From: Gimesia chilikensis
GTDB lineage: Bacteria > Planctomycetota > Planctomycetia > Planctomycetales > Planctomycetaceae
NCBI RefSeq assembly: GCF_007744075.1
Contig: NZ_CP036266.1
Coordinates: 2,368,501 to 2,432,500 of the forward strand
Length of the DNA: 64,000 nt
Direction: 5' to 3'
Position 1 is the stretch's first letter; every line of letters begins with the position of its first letter. Made by a program: the position numbers and the translations under genes. The notes under the pieces were generated by a model, which ran no database searches, was not told the origin of the DNA, and was given only the letters and a program-made list of their open reading frames with translations. Below, in pieces: positions 26,742 through 36,676 of this stretch.

Positions 26742-27782
26742 ATGAACAGCTCCGCTGCCAGCCAACATGAGGTTTCGGAAGAAGTCCTCAAGAATGCCCA
26801 GTTCATCCAAGCCGTCCGCGACCAGGTCGCCACGGTCGTCGTCGGTCAGGATGAGGTCGTCGAACGCCTGTTGATCTCGCTGTTTACCGGCGGTCATATT
26901 CTGCTCCAGGGGGTGCCGGGACTGGCGAAAACGCTGCTCGTGTCGGTTCTCTCCAAATCGATCGACCTCGATTTCTCCCGCATTCAGTTCACCATCGACC
27001 TGCTGCCCTCCGATATTCTGGGTTCGCAGATCCTCGATCAGAAAACCAACGAGTTCGTCACCCGCACCGGGCCGATCTTCACCAACCTGCTGCTGGCCGA
27101 CGAAATCAACCGGGCCGCTCCCAAGGTGCAGGGGGCGCTGCTGGAAGCGATGCAGGAACGCAAAGTGACCATCGGCAACGAAACCTTCTCACTCCCCGCG
27201 CCGTTCCTGGTGATCGCCACGCAGAACCCGGTGGAGCAGGCCGGAACCTTTGAACTGCCCGAGGCCCAACTCGACCGCTTCATGCTTTGTCACCGCCTGG
27301 ACTATCCCGATCCGAGTGAGGAACGCGAAGTCCTCAAACGCAACATGGCACTCGGCATTCGTCGCGAAGACCGCGGGGCTGTGGTGAATACCGAATTCGA
27401 CGTGATGCAGCAACAGCCCGTCGGCACAGCCGATGACCTGGTCGCCTGCATGCAGGCCGTCAACGACATTCACGTCAGCGATACCTTCGTGGAACACGTG
27501 ATCGAAGTCATCAACCGCACACGCAATCATCCCAACATCGAACTGGGCTGCAGCCCGCGTGCCGGCATCGCGCTGGTCAAGGCCTCCCGCGCCCGGGCTC
27601 TGATCCAGGGACGCAACTACGTGATTCCCGAAGATCTGTTCGTGCTGGCCGAAGATGTCATCCTGCACCGCATCCGGCTGAATTACGAAGCGCTCGCCGA
27701 CGGACTCACCGGCAAAGGAGTGCTGCAGGATATGCTCCGCGACCTGGGGGCGACGCCATCCCTGGTCGGGCGGGAGGACTAA
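26742..27782 (+). CDS. moxR: MoxR-family AAA+ ATPase
   Basis: A 346-residue ATPase from ATG 26742 (MNSSAASQHE); the open frame extends 48 codons upstream but that part is not conserved-looking. Walker A GVPGLAKT is at 57-64 and Walker B LLLADE at 117-121, with a sensor-type TQNP motif (near 161) and the MoxR-typical DRFMLCHRLDYP. MoxR ATPases act as chaperones that mature partner proteins and are encoded with VWA-domain proteins. Here it heads an operon with DUF58, two BatA/BatB-type VWA proteins and membrane or TPR proteins, the standard arrangement of aerotolerance-type (Bat) clusters. Confidence 0.96.
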   Translation: MNSSAASQHEVSEEVLKNAQFIQAVRDQVATVVVGQDEVVERLLISLFTGGHILLQGVPGLAKTLLVSVLSKSIDLDFSRIQFTIDLLPSDILGSQILDQKTNEFVTRTGPIFTNLLLADEINRAAPKVQGALLEAMQERKVTIGNETFSLPAPFLVIATQNPVEQAGTFELPEAQLDRFMLCHRLDYPDPSEEREVLKRNMALGIRREDRGAVVNTEFDVMQQQPVGTADDLVACMQAVNDIHVSDTFVEHVIEVINRTRNHPNIELGCSPRAGIALVKASRARALIQGRNYVIPEDLFVLAEDVILHRIRLNYEALADGLTGKGVLQDMLRDLGATPSLVGRED

Positions 27783-27840
27783 TCGCCGCTGTCTCGAATC
27801 ACGTTATCGAATACTCTCACAGATTTAAAACAGGTGCTGC

Positions 27841-28701
27841 ATGGAAGGCTTACTGGAACAGATTGATCCGCTGGACGCGCGGCAGTTCTACATTGCCGTC
27901 AAGCGACTCGCGGACAGCCTGAGTTACGGGACCGACAAGTCGCCGTTTCTCGGTTCCGGGCTCGAGTTCTTTCAGTCGCGACCCTACCAGGAAGGGGACC
28001 CGATTAAAAGCATCGACTGGCGGGTTACCGCCCGCACCGGGAAGCTGTTTATTAAGGAATACGAGACGCCCAAGCGGCTCCCCTGTTATCTGCTCATCGA
28101 CACCTCTGCTTCGATGATGATCAGCTCCACCGCGAAAAGTAAATACGGTCTGGCCCTGCACATCGCGGGCGGACTCGCCTTTGCCTGCCTGGAACGCGTC
28201 AGTCCCGTCGGCGTTCTCGGCGTCGGCGAAACCGATCTGCGGATTCATCCCAGCCTTTCCAAAGACCAGGTCATGCAGTGGCTGGTCCGCCTGAGACGTT
28301 TCCGCTACGACGAACAGACCACCATCGGTCAGCGGGTGGCCGAGTTCAGCCCCAGCCTCAAGAGCCGGGCGCTGATTATCGTCCTCTCCGACCTGCACGA
28401 TCCCAAAGCGGTTCCCGCCCTCAAGCAACTCGCCCAACGGCACGACACCGTGGTGATCCAGTTTCGCGATCCGGCTGAGACCGGGCTGCGCGGAGCCGGA
28501 CTGATGCGGGCCCGCGAAGCAGAGACCGGCAGCGACTTCGTCACACACGGACGCAAGGTCTGGCTCGACCAGGAGCAGATCGACTTCCAGCTGAAACGCA
28601 GCGGCATCGATCATCTGTTGATCGAAACGGACGAGCCGTTCGTCCCCCATTTAAGGCAGTTCTTTTCTTCCCGCGATATTCTCTCACGAGGGAGCCGTTA
28701 A
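27841..28701 (+). CDS. DUF58 domain protein
   Basis: A 286-residue protein with the DUF58 signature: GLEFFQSRPYQEGDPIKSIDWRVTAR around residues 40-66, and a degenerate VWA-like DTSAS site at 87-91. No membrane segment, so it is cytoplasmic, as most DUF58 partners of MoxR. It starts 58 nt after the MoxR gene, and its TAA overlaps the ATG of the next gene (TAATG at 28699-28703), showing translational coupling. Confidence 0.93.
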   Translation: MEGLLEQIDPLDARQFYIAVKRLADSLSYGTDKSPFLGSGLEFFQSRPYQEGDPIKSIDWRVTARTGKLFIKEYETPKRLPCYLLIDTSASMMISSTAKSKYGLALHIAGGLAFACLERVSPVGVLGVGETDLRIHPSLSKDQVMQWLVRLRRFRYDEQTTIGQRVAEFSPSLKSRALIIVLSDLHDPKAVPALKQLAQRHDTVVIQFRDPAETGLRGAGLMRAREAETGSDFVTHGRKVWLDQEQIDFQLKRSGIDHLLIETDEPFVPHLRQFFSSRDILSRGSR

Positions 28702-29579
28702 TGAGAGACCGGCAGGCATTTTATCGAACTCTGATTCTGCAGCCACTCGCGCTGGTCCTGCTGACCTGCGTCTACGGAGCCGCGCCGTCTCCCTCCGCCG
28801 CAGCAGAGGAGCCCTCCAGTGCGTCGGTCGGCATGTCGCAACGCATCGAGGACATCATCCTCCCCGGTTCCGAACTGCAGGTCAAACAGATCGCCGACGA
28901 CGATCCGATCATCTTAAGGATTGTCAGCCTCCACCCGCACGGCCCGGACATGTTCCGCTATGAACTGGAATACTACGGCCTGAAACCCGGTGAATATAAT
29001 CTGGCAGACTTCCTCGAACGCAAAGACAAGAGTGCATTGGGCGAACTGCCCGCGATCCCGGTGAGTATCAAGTCGATTCTCCCCGCCAGTCGCGTGGAAC
29101 CCAACAGCCCCTCGGCCACGTCGATCCCCCGGATCGGCGGCTACCAGTTCTGGATGACCATCATCTTCCTGCTCTGGGCAGTGGGCGCCTTTCTGATTGT
29201 CTTCGTCAAACGTAAATCAGCCACCGAGAGCGACGAATCACAACAGCCGCCTCCGTCGCTATCAGATCGTCTGCAGCCCATGGTCGAAAAAGCGATCGCG
29301 GGGAAACTGACTCAGACACAGATGGCGGAACTGGAAATGATGCTGGTTGCGTTCTGGCGAAAACGACTGCATCTGGAGCAGACCGACGTCGCCGAGGTGA
29401 CCCGGATTTTAAGACAGCACGAGGAAGCCGGTCCGCTGCTGCAACAGCTGGAAATTCTGCTGCATCGCCCCGACGCAGATCCGCAGTTGAACAGCCCGCA
29501 GATCGCGCAGATTCTGGAACCGTATCAAAATCTGCCCGCCGATGCCCTCGACGAGGAGCTGGCGTCACTCGCTACCTGA
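28701..29579 (+). CDS. Bat-operon membrane protein, one central TM helix
   Basis: A 292-residue protein in the position often held by a DUF4381 or BatD-like gene. It has an N-terminal signal peptide (to about AAAEE, residue 37), a short periplasmic domain with the beta-rich IILRIVSLHPHGPDMFRYELEYYGL, a transmembrane helix at about 150-170 (FWMTIIFLLWAVGAFLIVFV), and a cytoplasmic helical tail that includes MVAFWRKRLHLEQ, reminiscent of DUF4381-type sequences. The start overlaps the previous stop by one base. Family assignment is tentative. Confidence 0.75.
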   Translation: MRDRQAFYRTLILQPLALVLLTCVYGAAPSPSAAAEEPSSASVGMSQRIEDIILPGSELQVKQIADDDPIILRIVSLHPHGPDMFRYELEYYGLKPGEYNLADFLERKDKSALGELPAIPVSIKSILPASRVEPNSPSATSIPRIGGYQFWMTIIFLLWAVGAFLIVFVKRKSATESDESQQPPPSLSDRLQPMVEKAIAGKLTQTQMAELEMMLVAFWRKRLHLEQTDVAEVTRILRQHEEAGPLLQQLEILLHRPDADPQLNSPQIAQILEPYQNLPADALDEELASLAT

Positions 29580-29649
29580 ATACAGACTGAGTTGGAATTT
29601 ACTGAAACCGAAATCAATACAACCAAAGGCAAACTGGTAAATCGACGTT

Positions 29650-30570
29650 ATGAGTTTTTCACATCCCTGGGTACTCCTGTTCTTAATCGTGCCGATCGCG
29701 CTGCTGGTCTGGATCTGGCGGCGTGACGGGGGACACGTCGTGCTCCCCTTCGACCACGGAGTTCAGACGCGCGGACGTGCCTGGGGAACGCTGGTCAATC
29801 TCGCGCAGTCACTGCCCGCGTTGATCCTCGCGGTCGTCGTACTGATTCTCGCCGGTCCGCAACAACTGAGTGCTCCCAAAACCAGGCGGGTGCTGACCAA
29901 CATCGAATTCTGCGTCGACGTCTCCGGCAGTATGACCGCCTCCTTCGGTGAAGGCACACGCTACGATGCCTCGATGGCGGCCATCAACAAGTTTCTCGAT
30001 TACCGTGAAGGCGACGCCTTCGGCCTGACGTTCTTCGGCAACGAAGTCCTGCACTGGGTTCCCCTGACGACCGATGTCTCCGCGATCAAATGCGCGCCCC
30101 CGTTCATGGATCCCATGAGCCCCGGGCATCCGCACTGGCTGGGAGGCACCGAAATCGGTAAGGCCCTCCGCGCGTGCCGGGAAGTACTCATCTCGCGCGA
30201 GCAGGGGGACCGGATGATTGTCCTCGTCTCCGACGGCTACAGCTTCGATCTGGGCAACGGACAGGATGTGGAGATTGCCGAAAAACTCAAGGCGGATGGC
30301 ATCGTGGTTTACGCGATTCACATCGCAGCCAGTGAAGTGCCCGGTCCGGTTGTGAACATCACCGGTCTCACGGGGGGCGAGGTCTTCGAGCCCGAAAGCC
30401 CGCAGGCACTGGAAACCGTGTTCAAGCACATCGACGATATGCAGGAGACGCGTCTGGAACGGACGGCGGCGGAATCGATGGACAACTTTTATCCCTACAG
30501 CCTGGCAGGTCTGATCCTGCTGGGGAGCAGCACACTTTCACTCTTTGGATTGAGGTTTACACCGTGGTAG
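29650..30570 (+). CDS. VWA-domain membrane protein, BatA-type
   Basis: A 306-residue protein with two N-terminal transmembrane helices (about 6-24 and 52-69), a von Willebrand A domain with a complete MIDAS motif (DVSGSM, Asp90-Met95; GGTEIG; SDGYS) and a C-terminal helix (about 284-300). This is the BatA topology: the VWA domain exposed between membrane anchors, where it is thought to interact with the MoxR ATPase. The coding region ends in GTGGTAG, where the GTG starts the next gene. Confidence 0.94.
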   Translation: MSFSHPWVLLFLIVPIALLVWIWRRDGGHVVLPFDHGVQTRGRAWGTLVNLAQSLPALILAVVVLILAGPQQLSAPKTRRVLTNIEFCVDVSGSMTASFGEGTRYDASMAAINKFLDYREGDAFGLTFFGNEVLHWVPLTTDVSAIKCAPPFMDPMSPGHPHWLGGTEIGKALRACREVLISREQGDRMIVLVSDGYSFDLGNGQDVEIAEKLKADGIVVYAIHIAASEVPGPVVNITGLTGGEVFEPESPQALETVFKHIDDMQETRLERTAAESMDNFYPYSLAGLILLGSSTLSLFGLRFTPW

Positions 30571-31601
30571 CAGGACTGGCGGCAATTGTGATCCTGGTGG
30601 TAGCCACCGGTGCGGAAATGCTCCACGCCCGGCGCATCAGGCGGATTGCGCCCCTCGTCTTCGGTCCCTCCGCCCAACCCGCGGCCTGGGCCCGTATCGT
30701 GCCTGCACTCCGCGTGCTCTCACTGACCGGGCTCTGCTGGGGACTGATCACCCTGCTGCTGCTCCCTCCCAAAATTCATGCTGCCCAGGCCATTCCCGAT
30801 AACGAAATGAAACACCTGCTGATCGTACTCGACGTCTCGCCCAGTATGCGGCTCGAAGACGCCGGTCAGAACAAGGATCAGTCCCGCATGCAACGCGCCG
30901 CGCGGTTGATGGAATCCTTTTTCGAACGGGCCAATATGAACCGCTACCAGACCAGCGTGATCGCCGTCTATAACGCGGCCAAGCGGGTCGTGGAAGATAC
31001 CCGCGACCTGGAAGTGATTCACAATATCTTCAATGATCTCCCCATGCACCACGCGTTTGTCTCCGGCGAAACCGATCTGTTCTCGGGACTGGAAGAAGCC
31101 GCAGAGCTGGCGAAACCCTGGAATCCACGCAGCACCACGCTTCTGCTCATCAGTGACGGCGATACCGTGCCCGGCGTCTGCATGCCCAAAATGCCCGTCT
31201 CGGTCGCCAATGCGGTGGTGATCGGCGTGGGAGATTCCGTCAAAGGCTCCTTCATCAATGGACACCATTCCCGCCAGGATGTCTCTACGCTGCGACAGCT
31301 GGCCATTCGTCTGAACGGCACTTATCACAACGGCAACGAAAAACATCTCAGTACCGACCTGATCGATCAACTGGCGGTAGGCGGTGAAGAGAACCCCTTT
31401 GAGAAACTGACCCGCCGCGAATACGCCCTGGCGATCTGTGGTCTCTCGGCCTTGATCTACGCCCTGATTCCCTGGCTGCTCCATTACTGGGGCACCGGCT
31501 GGAAACCGGGAGTCTTCACCAGTCGCAAAGAACGGGCACGGGCCCGGCGGGAAGCGGAACGAAAACAGAAGTCAACACATCTGCATCCGACGGTTTCATG
31601 A
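30564..31601 (+). CDS. VWA-domain membrane protein, BatB-type
   Basis: A 345-residue paralogue of the upstream VWA protein. It begins at GTG 30564, inside the end of the preceding gene (7-nt overlap), which indicates translational coupling. Two N-terminal membrane helices (about 3-20 and 50-67) precede a VWA domain with MIDAS DVSPSM (Asp90-Met95), GETDL and SDGDT; a C-terminal helix (about 292-310) is followed by a basic tail ERARARREAERKQK. Matches BatB in order and topology. Confidence 0.93.
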   Translation: MVAGLAAIVILVVATGAEMLHARRIRRIAPLVFGPSAQPAAWARIVPALRVLSLTGLCWGLITLLLLPPKIHAAQAIPDNEMKHLLIVLDVSPSMRLEDAGQNKDQSRMQRAARLMESFFERANMNRYQTSVIAVYNAAKRVVEDTRDLEVIHNIFNDLPMHHAFVSGETDLFSGLEEAAELAKPWNPRSTTLLLISDGDTVPGVCMPKMPVSVANAVVIGVGDSVKGSFINGHHSRQDVSTLRQLAIRLNGTYHNGNEKHLSTDLIDQLAVGGEENPFEKLTRREYALAICGLSALIYALIPWLLHYWGTGWKPGVFTSRKERARARREAERKQKSTHLHPTVS

Positions 31602-31676
31602 CCGACGGATAACGGAATACAGGAAACCAGTTTTGTCACTTGTGCAATGGAAACTGATTGCAGGAAGGAAAGTCCA

Positions 31677-32408
31677 ATGAGAATTATGCTGCTACTTTGC
31701 TGGGGGCTGGTCCCGCTCTTTCTGGGCGCCTATCATTACGGACCAGGACAGGCACAGCTGAAGCTCGATGATGTGGACCGGAGAGTCAAAGTCGCTCAGA
31801 CCGCCGAAGAGCACGGCAACTGGAGTCGGGCCGTCGCGCTCTACAACGAAGCTCTGCCGCTGGTTCCTGCAGAGAATGTGAAGGAATCACGCAAAATCCG
31901 TCTCGCACGCGACAAAGCGATGATGTTCTCCGGAGAACTACCCGAAGCCTACCTCGATCTGCAGGCCCTTCTGGGAGAACTTCAGTCCGATGAGAAACCC
32001 GATGCGGAACTGTTGAAAGAAACACGCTCCGCGATGGCCAATGCGGAATATTACGTCACCTGGACGCTGCGACTCGAAGGGGTTGGCAAAGATGGCTGGG
32101 AACCCATCATCGAGTCATCGCGTCAGAACTATCGTCTGCTCGCAGAAAACGCAGAGAAAACCGGCGACAAAGGTGACCTCAAAGAACAGCAGGAGAATCT
32201 CGAAGCTGTCATCCGGCTCGCGAATCTTGATCTGACCGATCTGCAGGGCATGCCGATTCCCAGGCAGTGCAAGTGCAAAGGCTGCTGTAACGGCGTCTGT
32301 AACGGCAAGAAGCCGGGGAAGAAGCCAGGAAAAGGCAAGGGAAAGAAAAAGGAAAAGGACCATCGTGGCGCCAGTGCCGGACCACCGCCGGATAAAAGTG
32401 GTTCGTAA
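31677..32408 (+). CDS. Small TPR-like exported protein with Cys/Lys-rich tail
   Basis: 243 residues from ATG 31677, chosen for its AGGAAGGA 8 nt upstream (an ATG at 31647 is in frame but lacks it). A signal peptide (MLLLCWGLVPLFLGAY) precedes TPR-like helices (WSRAVALYNEALPLVP, MFSGELPEAYLDLQAL), so it sits where BatC would be. The C-terminus is unusual: four Cys residues in CKCKGCCNGVC then a Lys/Gly-rich stretch (KKPGKKPGKGKGKKK), suggesting metal or polyanion binding. Function unknown. Confidence 0.83.
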   Translation: MRIMLLLCWGLVPLFLGAYHYGPGQAQLKLDDVDRRVKVAQTAEEHGNWSRAVALYNEALPLVPAENVKESRKIRLARDKAMMFSGELPEAYLDLQALLGELQSDEKPDAELLKETRSAMANAEYYVTWTLRLEGVGKDGWEPIIESSRQNYRLLAENAEKTGDKGDLKEQQENLEAVIRLANLDLTDLQGMPIPRQCKCKGCCNGVCNGKKPGKKPGKGKGKKKEKDHRGASAGPPPDKSGS

Positions 32409-32499
32409 TGTCTGACGGAGAAGGGGGGATTCGTCGGTGAATCCCCCGGACGACTGCTGAAACGTAATTGATTCTAAATTCAAGTAAAGGTGACTTCCG

Positions 32500-35400
32500 A
32501 TGCAGCGACTGCAACTCGCTCTTTCGATCACAATCGCGACTCTGCTCTGTGCAGCTGACGACCACTCCAGCCTGGCGCAATCTAGCGCGCGAACTTCGTC
32601 GGGACAGGTTTCAAAACTTTTAGCGGTCCCGGTCCAGGCACCCGTCCCAGTGTCGGGCAGTCTCACGGTCACGACCGCACCTGCCAGTGTGCAGACCAGT
32701 TCCGCAGCCGCAACACAGAGTGCCTCGTCCTCCAGCACGGACGCCCAGCAGAAAGCCTACGAACAGAAACGGCTGGCCGCGATCAAAAAACTGAAGTTCG
32801 ATCGACGTCCTTCTGCTCGCATCCAGGCCTGGGCTGCACCGGAAAAAACAGACAAACAGCAGCCGGAAGAGAAACAGCAGCCGACCGAACAGCCCCTCGT
32901 CGCACAGAAACCGCTGACTCCCGAGCAGCAGGCTGCCGCCGATAAAAAGGCACAGCAGGCGAAACTGGATGCCGAACTGAAAGCCTTCGAAAAACAACTC
33001 GCAACGTTGCAAAGCGATGTCACTAAAGGGAACTGGAAGGCCGTCAAAACGTTTTTCAAGACCCTGCCACAGGATGAGTATCAAGCCCTCTACCTGCAGT
33101 TGCTGACTTCTCTGCAGAATCCGGAACGTCCCTCGGGAACCCGTTATCCCCAGTTCGCCGAGAAAAATGTGATCTCCATCGACGACTTCTTCCAGCTCGC
33201 AGCGCTCCTGCCCGAAGATGCCACGGAAAAGATCGATGCGAAAAATCTGCCTTCAGGCTCGGTCAGTTCCGCACAGCTTCAGCAGATGATTCAACAGAAT
33301 CCGCAGCTCGCGGCACAGCTTCAGCAGAAAATGAATCAGAAAAACACGTACTTCGGTCAGCTGACAGGCATCTTCCGCATCTCGCTGGGGAACGGGTACG
33401 CGATTCAGGAGTATCTCAAAGCGTTTAACGAACAGTTGCAGAATAAAGAGCCCGTTCTGAGCAAACGCCAGGTCGCACAGTTACTGGCCGATTCCGGACA
33501 GGCGCAATATATGGCCGAGTACTTGCCTGCATTGGCAGATGCGATCAAAGAAGATGACCGCGAAGCCTTAAACCTGTTGTCGCGTTATTATCTGGCGCTC
33601 CCCTCCCACGAGAAAAAGAACGAACATCTGGAGAAAGCCTGGGAGGCCCTGCAGGCGGTGCTGGCGGTCGGCGAAATTTCCACCGAAGAAAAAGAAGAAG
33701 CCCTCAAGCGGGCCGTCGAACTCACACCCCGTATCAAGGATGAACTGGGGCAGGCCTGGCTCAAGGAAAGTTTCAGCAAGCGTCCCGAACGGGGGAAGGA
33801 AATTCTCTCCACCATCGGCTCCGCGGTGGCTACGGGGATGTCGACCCAGATCAGTAACAGTTCCTTCCGTCAGCGGAGTCTGGAACTGCAGAAAATCGCC
33901 GTCGAAGCGCTGCTGACTGCGGCTCCCGAACAGGCGCAGGAATGGCAGTCGACACTGCAAATGCTGGCGACCAACTGGCTGCGGGAAGCAGAAATTTCAC
34001 AGACCTATGACTACTCTACCCGTCGCGGACGCACCATGCAGCGCGATTATTACGGCAACTTCTACTACACCGAAAGCAGTATGATGCAGCCGCAGATGGC
34101 GCGGCAGAACCGCATCCAGGCCATCTCGACCGGCAAAATCCTGGAGATGATTCCGGACGAAAAATGGATGAAGCTCGTCGATCCGCCTCTGCACCAGGAT
34201 TTCATGACCACCATCGCCCGGCTCTATCTCAAAGTCGAAGAGGAAGACGAAGCCTTCCCGTACATTGAGAAGCTGGCTCCCCTCGATCCGCGGGAAGCGA
34301 AATCTCTGGCCGAACAGTTCCTGCAGGTCTGGACGAAAAATCACAATCCGAATTCCGAGCAGCAGCGGACCAATATCTATATGTTCGCCTGGGGCTTCAA
34401 TCAGCGGGCCCAGGGAATTCCGCTCACCCGTTCCAAGCAGGTTCGTAACCTCGAAGAACTCGCTAACTGGATCAAGCGAATCAACGATCTTCCTATTGAG
34501 CCGATCAACGAAAGATTGATCACACAGGCTTTTACCCAGGTGCACAGTGCCGCCGAGGTATACCAGCTGGATGCGATCGAAAAAATCTACGGCACCGTCG
34601 ATGGCCTGAATCCCGAAACCCTGGCTTCTCTGATTGAGACCATGCGGACGAACCTCGCTAAGGTCTGGCGGATGCCCGCGACTCAGAAGGCGGCCAAAAC
34701 CAATCGCAAACAGAAAGACATCGAACGCGAAGTCATCAAAGGCTACGCGACGGCCCAGCAGGTGCTGGAGAAAGCGATTCAGAAATATCCGAAGTCCTGG
34801 GCGGTGCAACTCGCGAAAGCAGCCCTCGATCATGATGCCAACGAGTTCCGGCAGGAGCTCAACCGCACGACCGAATTCTCCGAGCGCCGTCAGCATTCAC
34901 TGGATGGATTTCAGAAGGCGGCCGAACTCTACGCCGCTGAGGTCGAATCGCTCGAAGAGGACAAGCAGGAGTCGACCGTCTACGAGACCTGGTTCTACGC
35001 CAGCCTTGGGGCTCCCGATTTAGGCAAGATCTCGGATACCACCGTCTCAGATCCCACACAGTATCCCCTCATCCGCAAGGCGATTGAAGAACTGCCCGGC
35101 GAACTCGCCAAACGACATATGGACAAGTTTGCCAACTCCCTGTTCGTCCGGCTGAGTGCCCTCAATCCGGGAGTCAAATTCCGTTACCTGAAAGCGGGCT
35201 TTGAAATCGTGGGCGACCATGAACAGGCGCGGGAAGCGAAAAAAGTTTACGACTACTACAAAGACCTCGTGACCGAAATCAAACTGGAAACTGAAATCGA
35301 CGGTTCGGATGTCGTCGGTCATGGCGAGCCGTTCGGCCTGTTCGTCAATCTGCGACACACGAAGGAGATTGAACGCGAATCGGGCGGGTTCTCCAAGTAC

Positions 35401-36456
35401 CTGCAGAATCAGAAGCAGGGGAACTACTTCTATTACAACTACGGTCGTCCGCTGGAAAACTACCGTGAGAAGTTCGAGGAATCGGCCCGTCTGGCGCTGG
35501 AAGAACATTTCGAAATCCGTTCGATTACTTTCCAGAGCGAAGATGTGAACTCCCGCGCCGCCGAAACCTACGGCTGGCGGGTTACTCCCTACGCTTACCT
35601 GTTATTGAAGCCTAAGGGGCCTGAGGTCGACAAGATCCCCAGCCTTACACTCGACATGGATTTCATGGACACTTCCGGCTACGCCGTGATTCCCGTGGAA
35701 TCGGCGCCGCTGCCTATTGATGCTTCGCCAGAGCAGGGCGATCCGCGTCCCTATGAAAAAGTGACCATCACCCAGACTCTCGATGAACGCGAATCAAAAG
35801 AGGGCAAACTCAAGCTGGAAATTCGTGCCACCGGGATCGGCCTGATGCCCGACCTGGATCAACTGGTCGATCTGAAACCCAAAGAATTCAACATCACCTC
35901 GATTGAAAACGAAGGCGTTTCGGTCTCACAGTTTGATAAGACAGCCCCCGGAAATGCCATCGATTCCGAACGGATCTGGATGGTCTCCATGGAGGCCCGT
36001 CCCGATCTCACCAAACATCCGGAAGCATTTACGTTCGGCTTACCGAAAGACGAGGCCCACGAAGTCACCTACCAGCGGTTCGACGATGCCGACCTTGTCT
36101 CCGTTGATCCGGAGATCATGCTCCAACAGGAGTACGGCACTCCCGAACAGTCCTGGGTGATGCCCATCCTCGGCGGGATTGCATTGCTGTTGCTGCTCGG
36201 AATCGGTTTTAAGCTGGTGACGCGGGAAACACAGTCCGTCAGCACGGCCCGTTACCAGATGCCTGAGCACGTCACTCCCTTTACTGTTCTAGGTCTGCTC
36301 AAGGACATCGAACGTAACAACGGACTCAGCCCCGCAGGCAAAGCCGAGCTCGACACGTCCATTTCTCGTCTGGAACACTACTACTTCGAAGCCCCCACGG
36401 GAGAAGAGCCCGACCTCACCGAGGAAGCCCGTCGCTGGGTCAACCGGACGAACTGA
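32500..36456 (+). CDS. 1,318-residue membrane-anchored periplasmic protein of Bat operon
   Basis: The last gene of the MoxR operon. It has a signal peptide (to about residue 26), an Ala/Ser/Gln-rich low-complexity part (35-150), a very long helical-repeat region with TPR-like character, a beta-rich segment from about 925 (LETEIDGSDVVGHGEPFGLFVNLRH), and a single transmembrane helix near 1,220-1,240 (MPILGGIALLLLLGIGF) followed by a short cytoplasmic tail. The topology (large periplasmic part, C-terminal TM) resembles an enlarged BatD. It follows the TPR gene by about 90 nt. No catalytic motif is recognised. Confidence 0.85.
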   Translation: MQRLQLALSITIATLLCAADDHSSLAQSSARTSSGQVSKLLAVPVQAPVPVSGSLTVTTAPASVQTSSAAATQSASSSSTDAQQKAYEQKRLAAIKKLKFDRRPSARIQAWAAPEKTDKQQPEEKQQPTEQPLVAQKPLTPEQQAAADKKAQQAKLDAELKAFEKQLATLQSDVTKGNWKAVKTFFKTLPQDEYQALYLQLLTSLQNPERPSGTRYPQFAEKNVISIDDFFQLAALLPEDATEKIDAKNLPSGSVSSAQLQQMIQQNPQLAAQLQQKMNQKNTYFGQLTGIFRISLGNGYAIQEYLKAFNEQLQNKEPVLSKRQVAQLLADSGQAQYMAEYLPALADAIKEDDREALNLLSRYYLALPSHEKKNEHLEKAWEALQAVLAVGEISTEEKEEALKRAVELTPRIKDELGQAWLKESFSKRPERGKEILSTIGSAVATGMSTQISNSSFRQRSLELQKIAVEALLTAAPEQAQEWQSTLQMLATNWLREAEISQTYDYSTRRGRTMQRDYYGNFYYTESSMMQPQMARQNRIQAISTGKILEMIPDEKWMKLVDPPLHQDFMTTIARLYLKVEEEDEAFPYIEKLAPLDPREAKSLAEQFLQVWTKNHNPNSEQQRTNIYMFAWGFNQRAQGIPLTRSKQVRNLEELANWIKRINDLPIEPINERLITQAFTQVHSAAEVYQLDAIEKIYGTVDGLNPETLASLIETMRTNLAKVWRMPATQKAAKTNRKQKDIEREVIKGYATAQQVLEKAIQKYPKSWAVQLAKAALDHDANEFRQELNRTTEFSERRQHSLDGFQKAAELYAAEVESLEEDKQESTVYETWFYASLGAPDLGKISDTTVSDPTQYPLIRKAIEELPGELAKRHMDKFANSLFVRLSALNPGVKFRYLKAGFEIVGDHEQAREAKKVYDYYKDLVTEIKLETEIDGSDVVGHGEPFGLFVNLRHTKEIERESGGFSKYLQNQKQGNYFYYNYGRPLENYREKFEESARLALEEHFEIRSITFQSEDVNSRAAETYGWRVTPYAYLLLKPKGPEVDKIPSLTLDMDFMDTSGYAVIPVESAPLPIDASPEQGDPRPYEKVTITQTLDERESKEGKLKLEIRATGIGLMPDLDQLVDLKPKEFNITSIENEGVSVSQFDKTAPGNAIDSERIWMVSMEARPDLTKHPEAFTFGLPKDEAHEVTYQRFDDADLVSVDPEIMLQQEYGTPEQSWVMPILGGIALLLLLGIGFKLVTRETQSVSTARYQMPEHVTPFTVLGLLKDIERNNGLSPAGKAELDTSISRLEHYYFEAPTGEEPDLTEEARRWVNRTN

Positions 36457-36594
36457 GACCGGCCAGGAAGAGTATATTTAATAGAGTTCGGTGTGATCGT
36501 AAGGTCGACAGCGTCAACTCTATAATGATTCATTGTAGCCGATGGTATGCTGTTACCCTTGTGATCAGGACTTCAACAACAGAGAAGCCAAATT

Positions 36595-36624
36595 AGCCGT
36601 AGGGCATTAGCCCCGGTTGAAACG
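36595..36624. repeat. Dispersed 30-bp repeat, copy 2
   Basis: Matches 19144-19173 at 28 of 30 bases (AGCCGTAGGGCATTAG and the CCCCGGTTGAAACG core). It lies in the 220-base gap after the MoxR operon. Confidence 0.8.
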
Positions 36625-36676
36625 ACTTTGGTATAGACCATCCAGATTCTCAAACACTAACTGGTACTAGAGACGA

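Noticed and set aside
30564-30572. ATG start for the BatB-type gene further downstream
   Set aside because: GTG 30564 keeps the first membrane helix and overlaps the previous stop, as expected for a coupled start.
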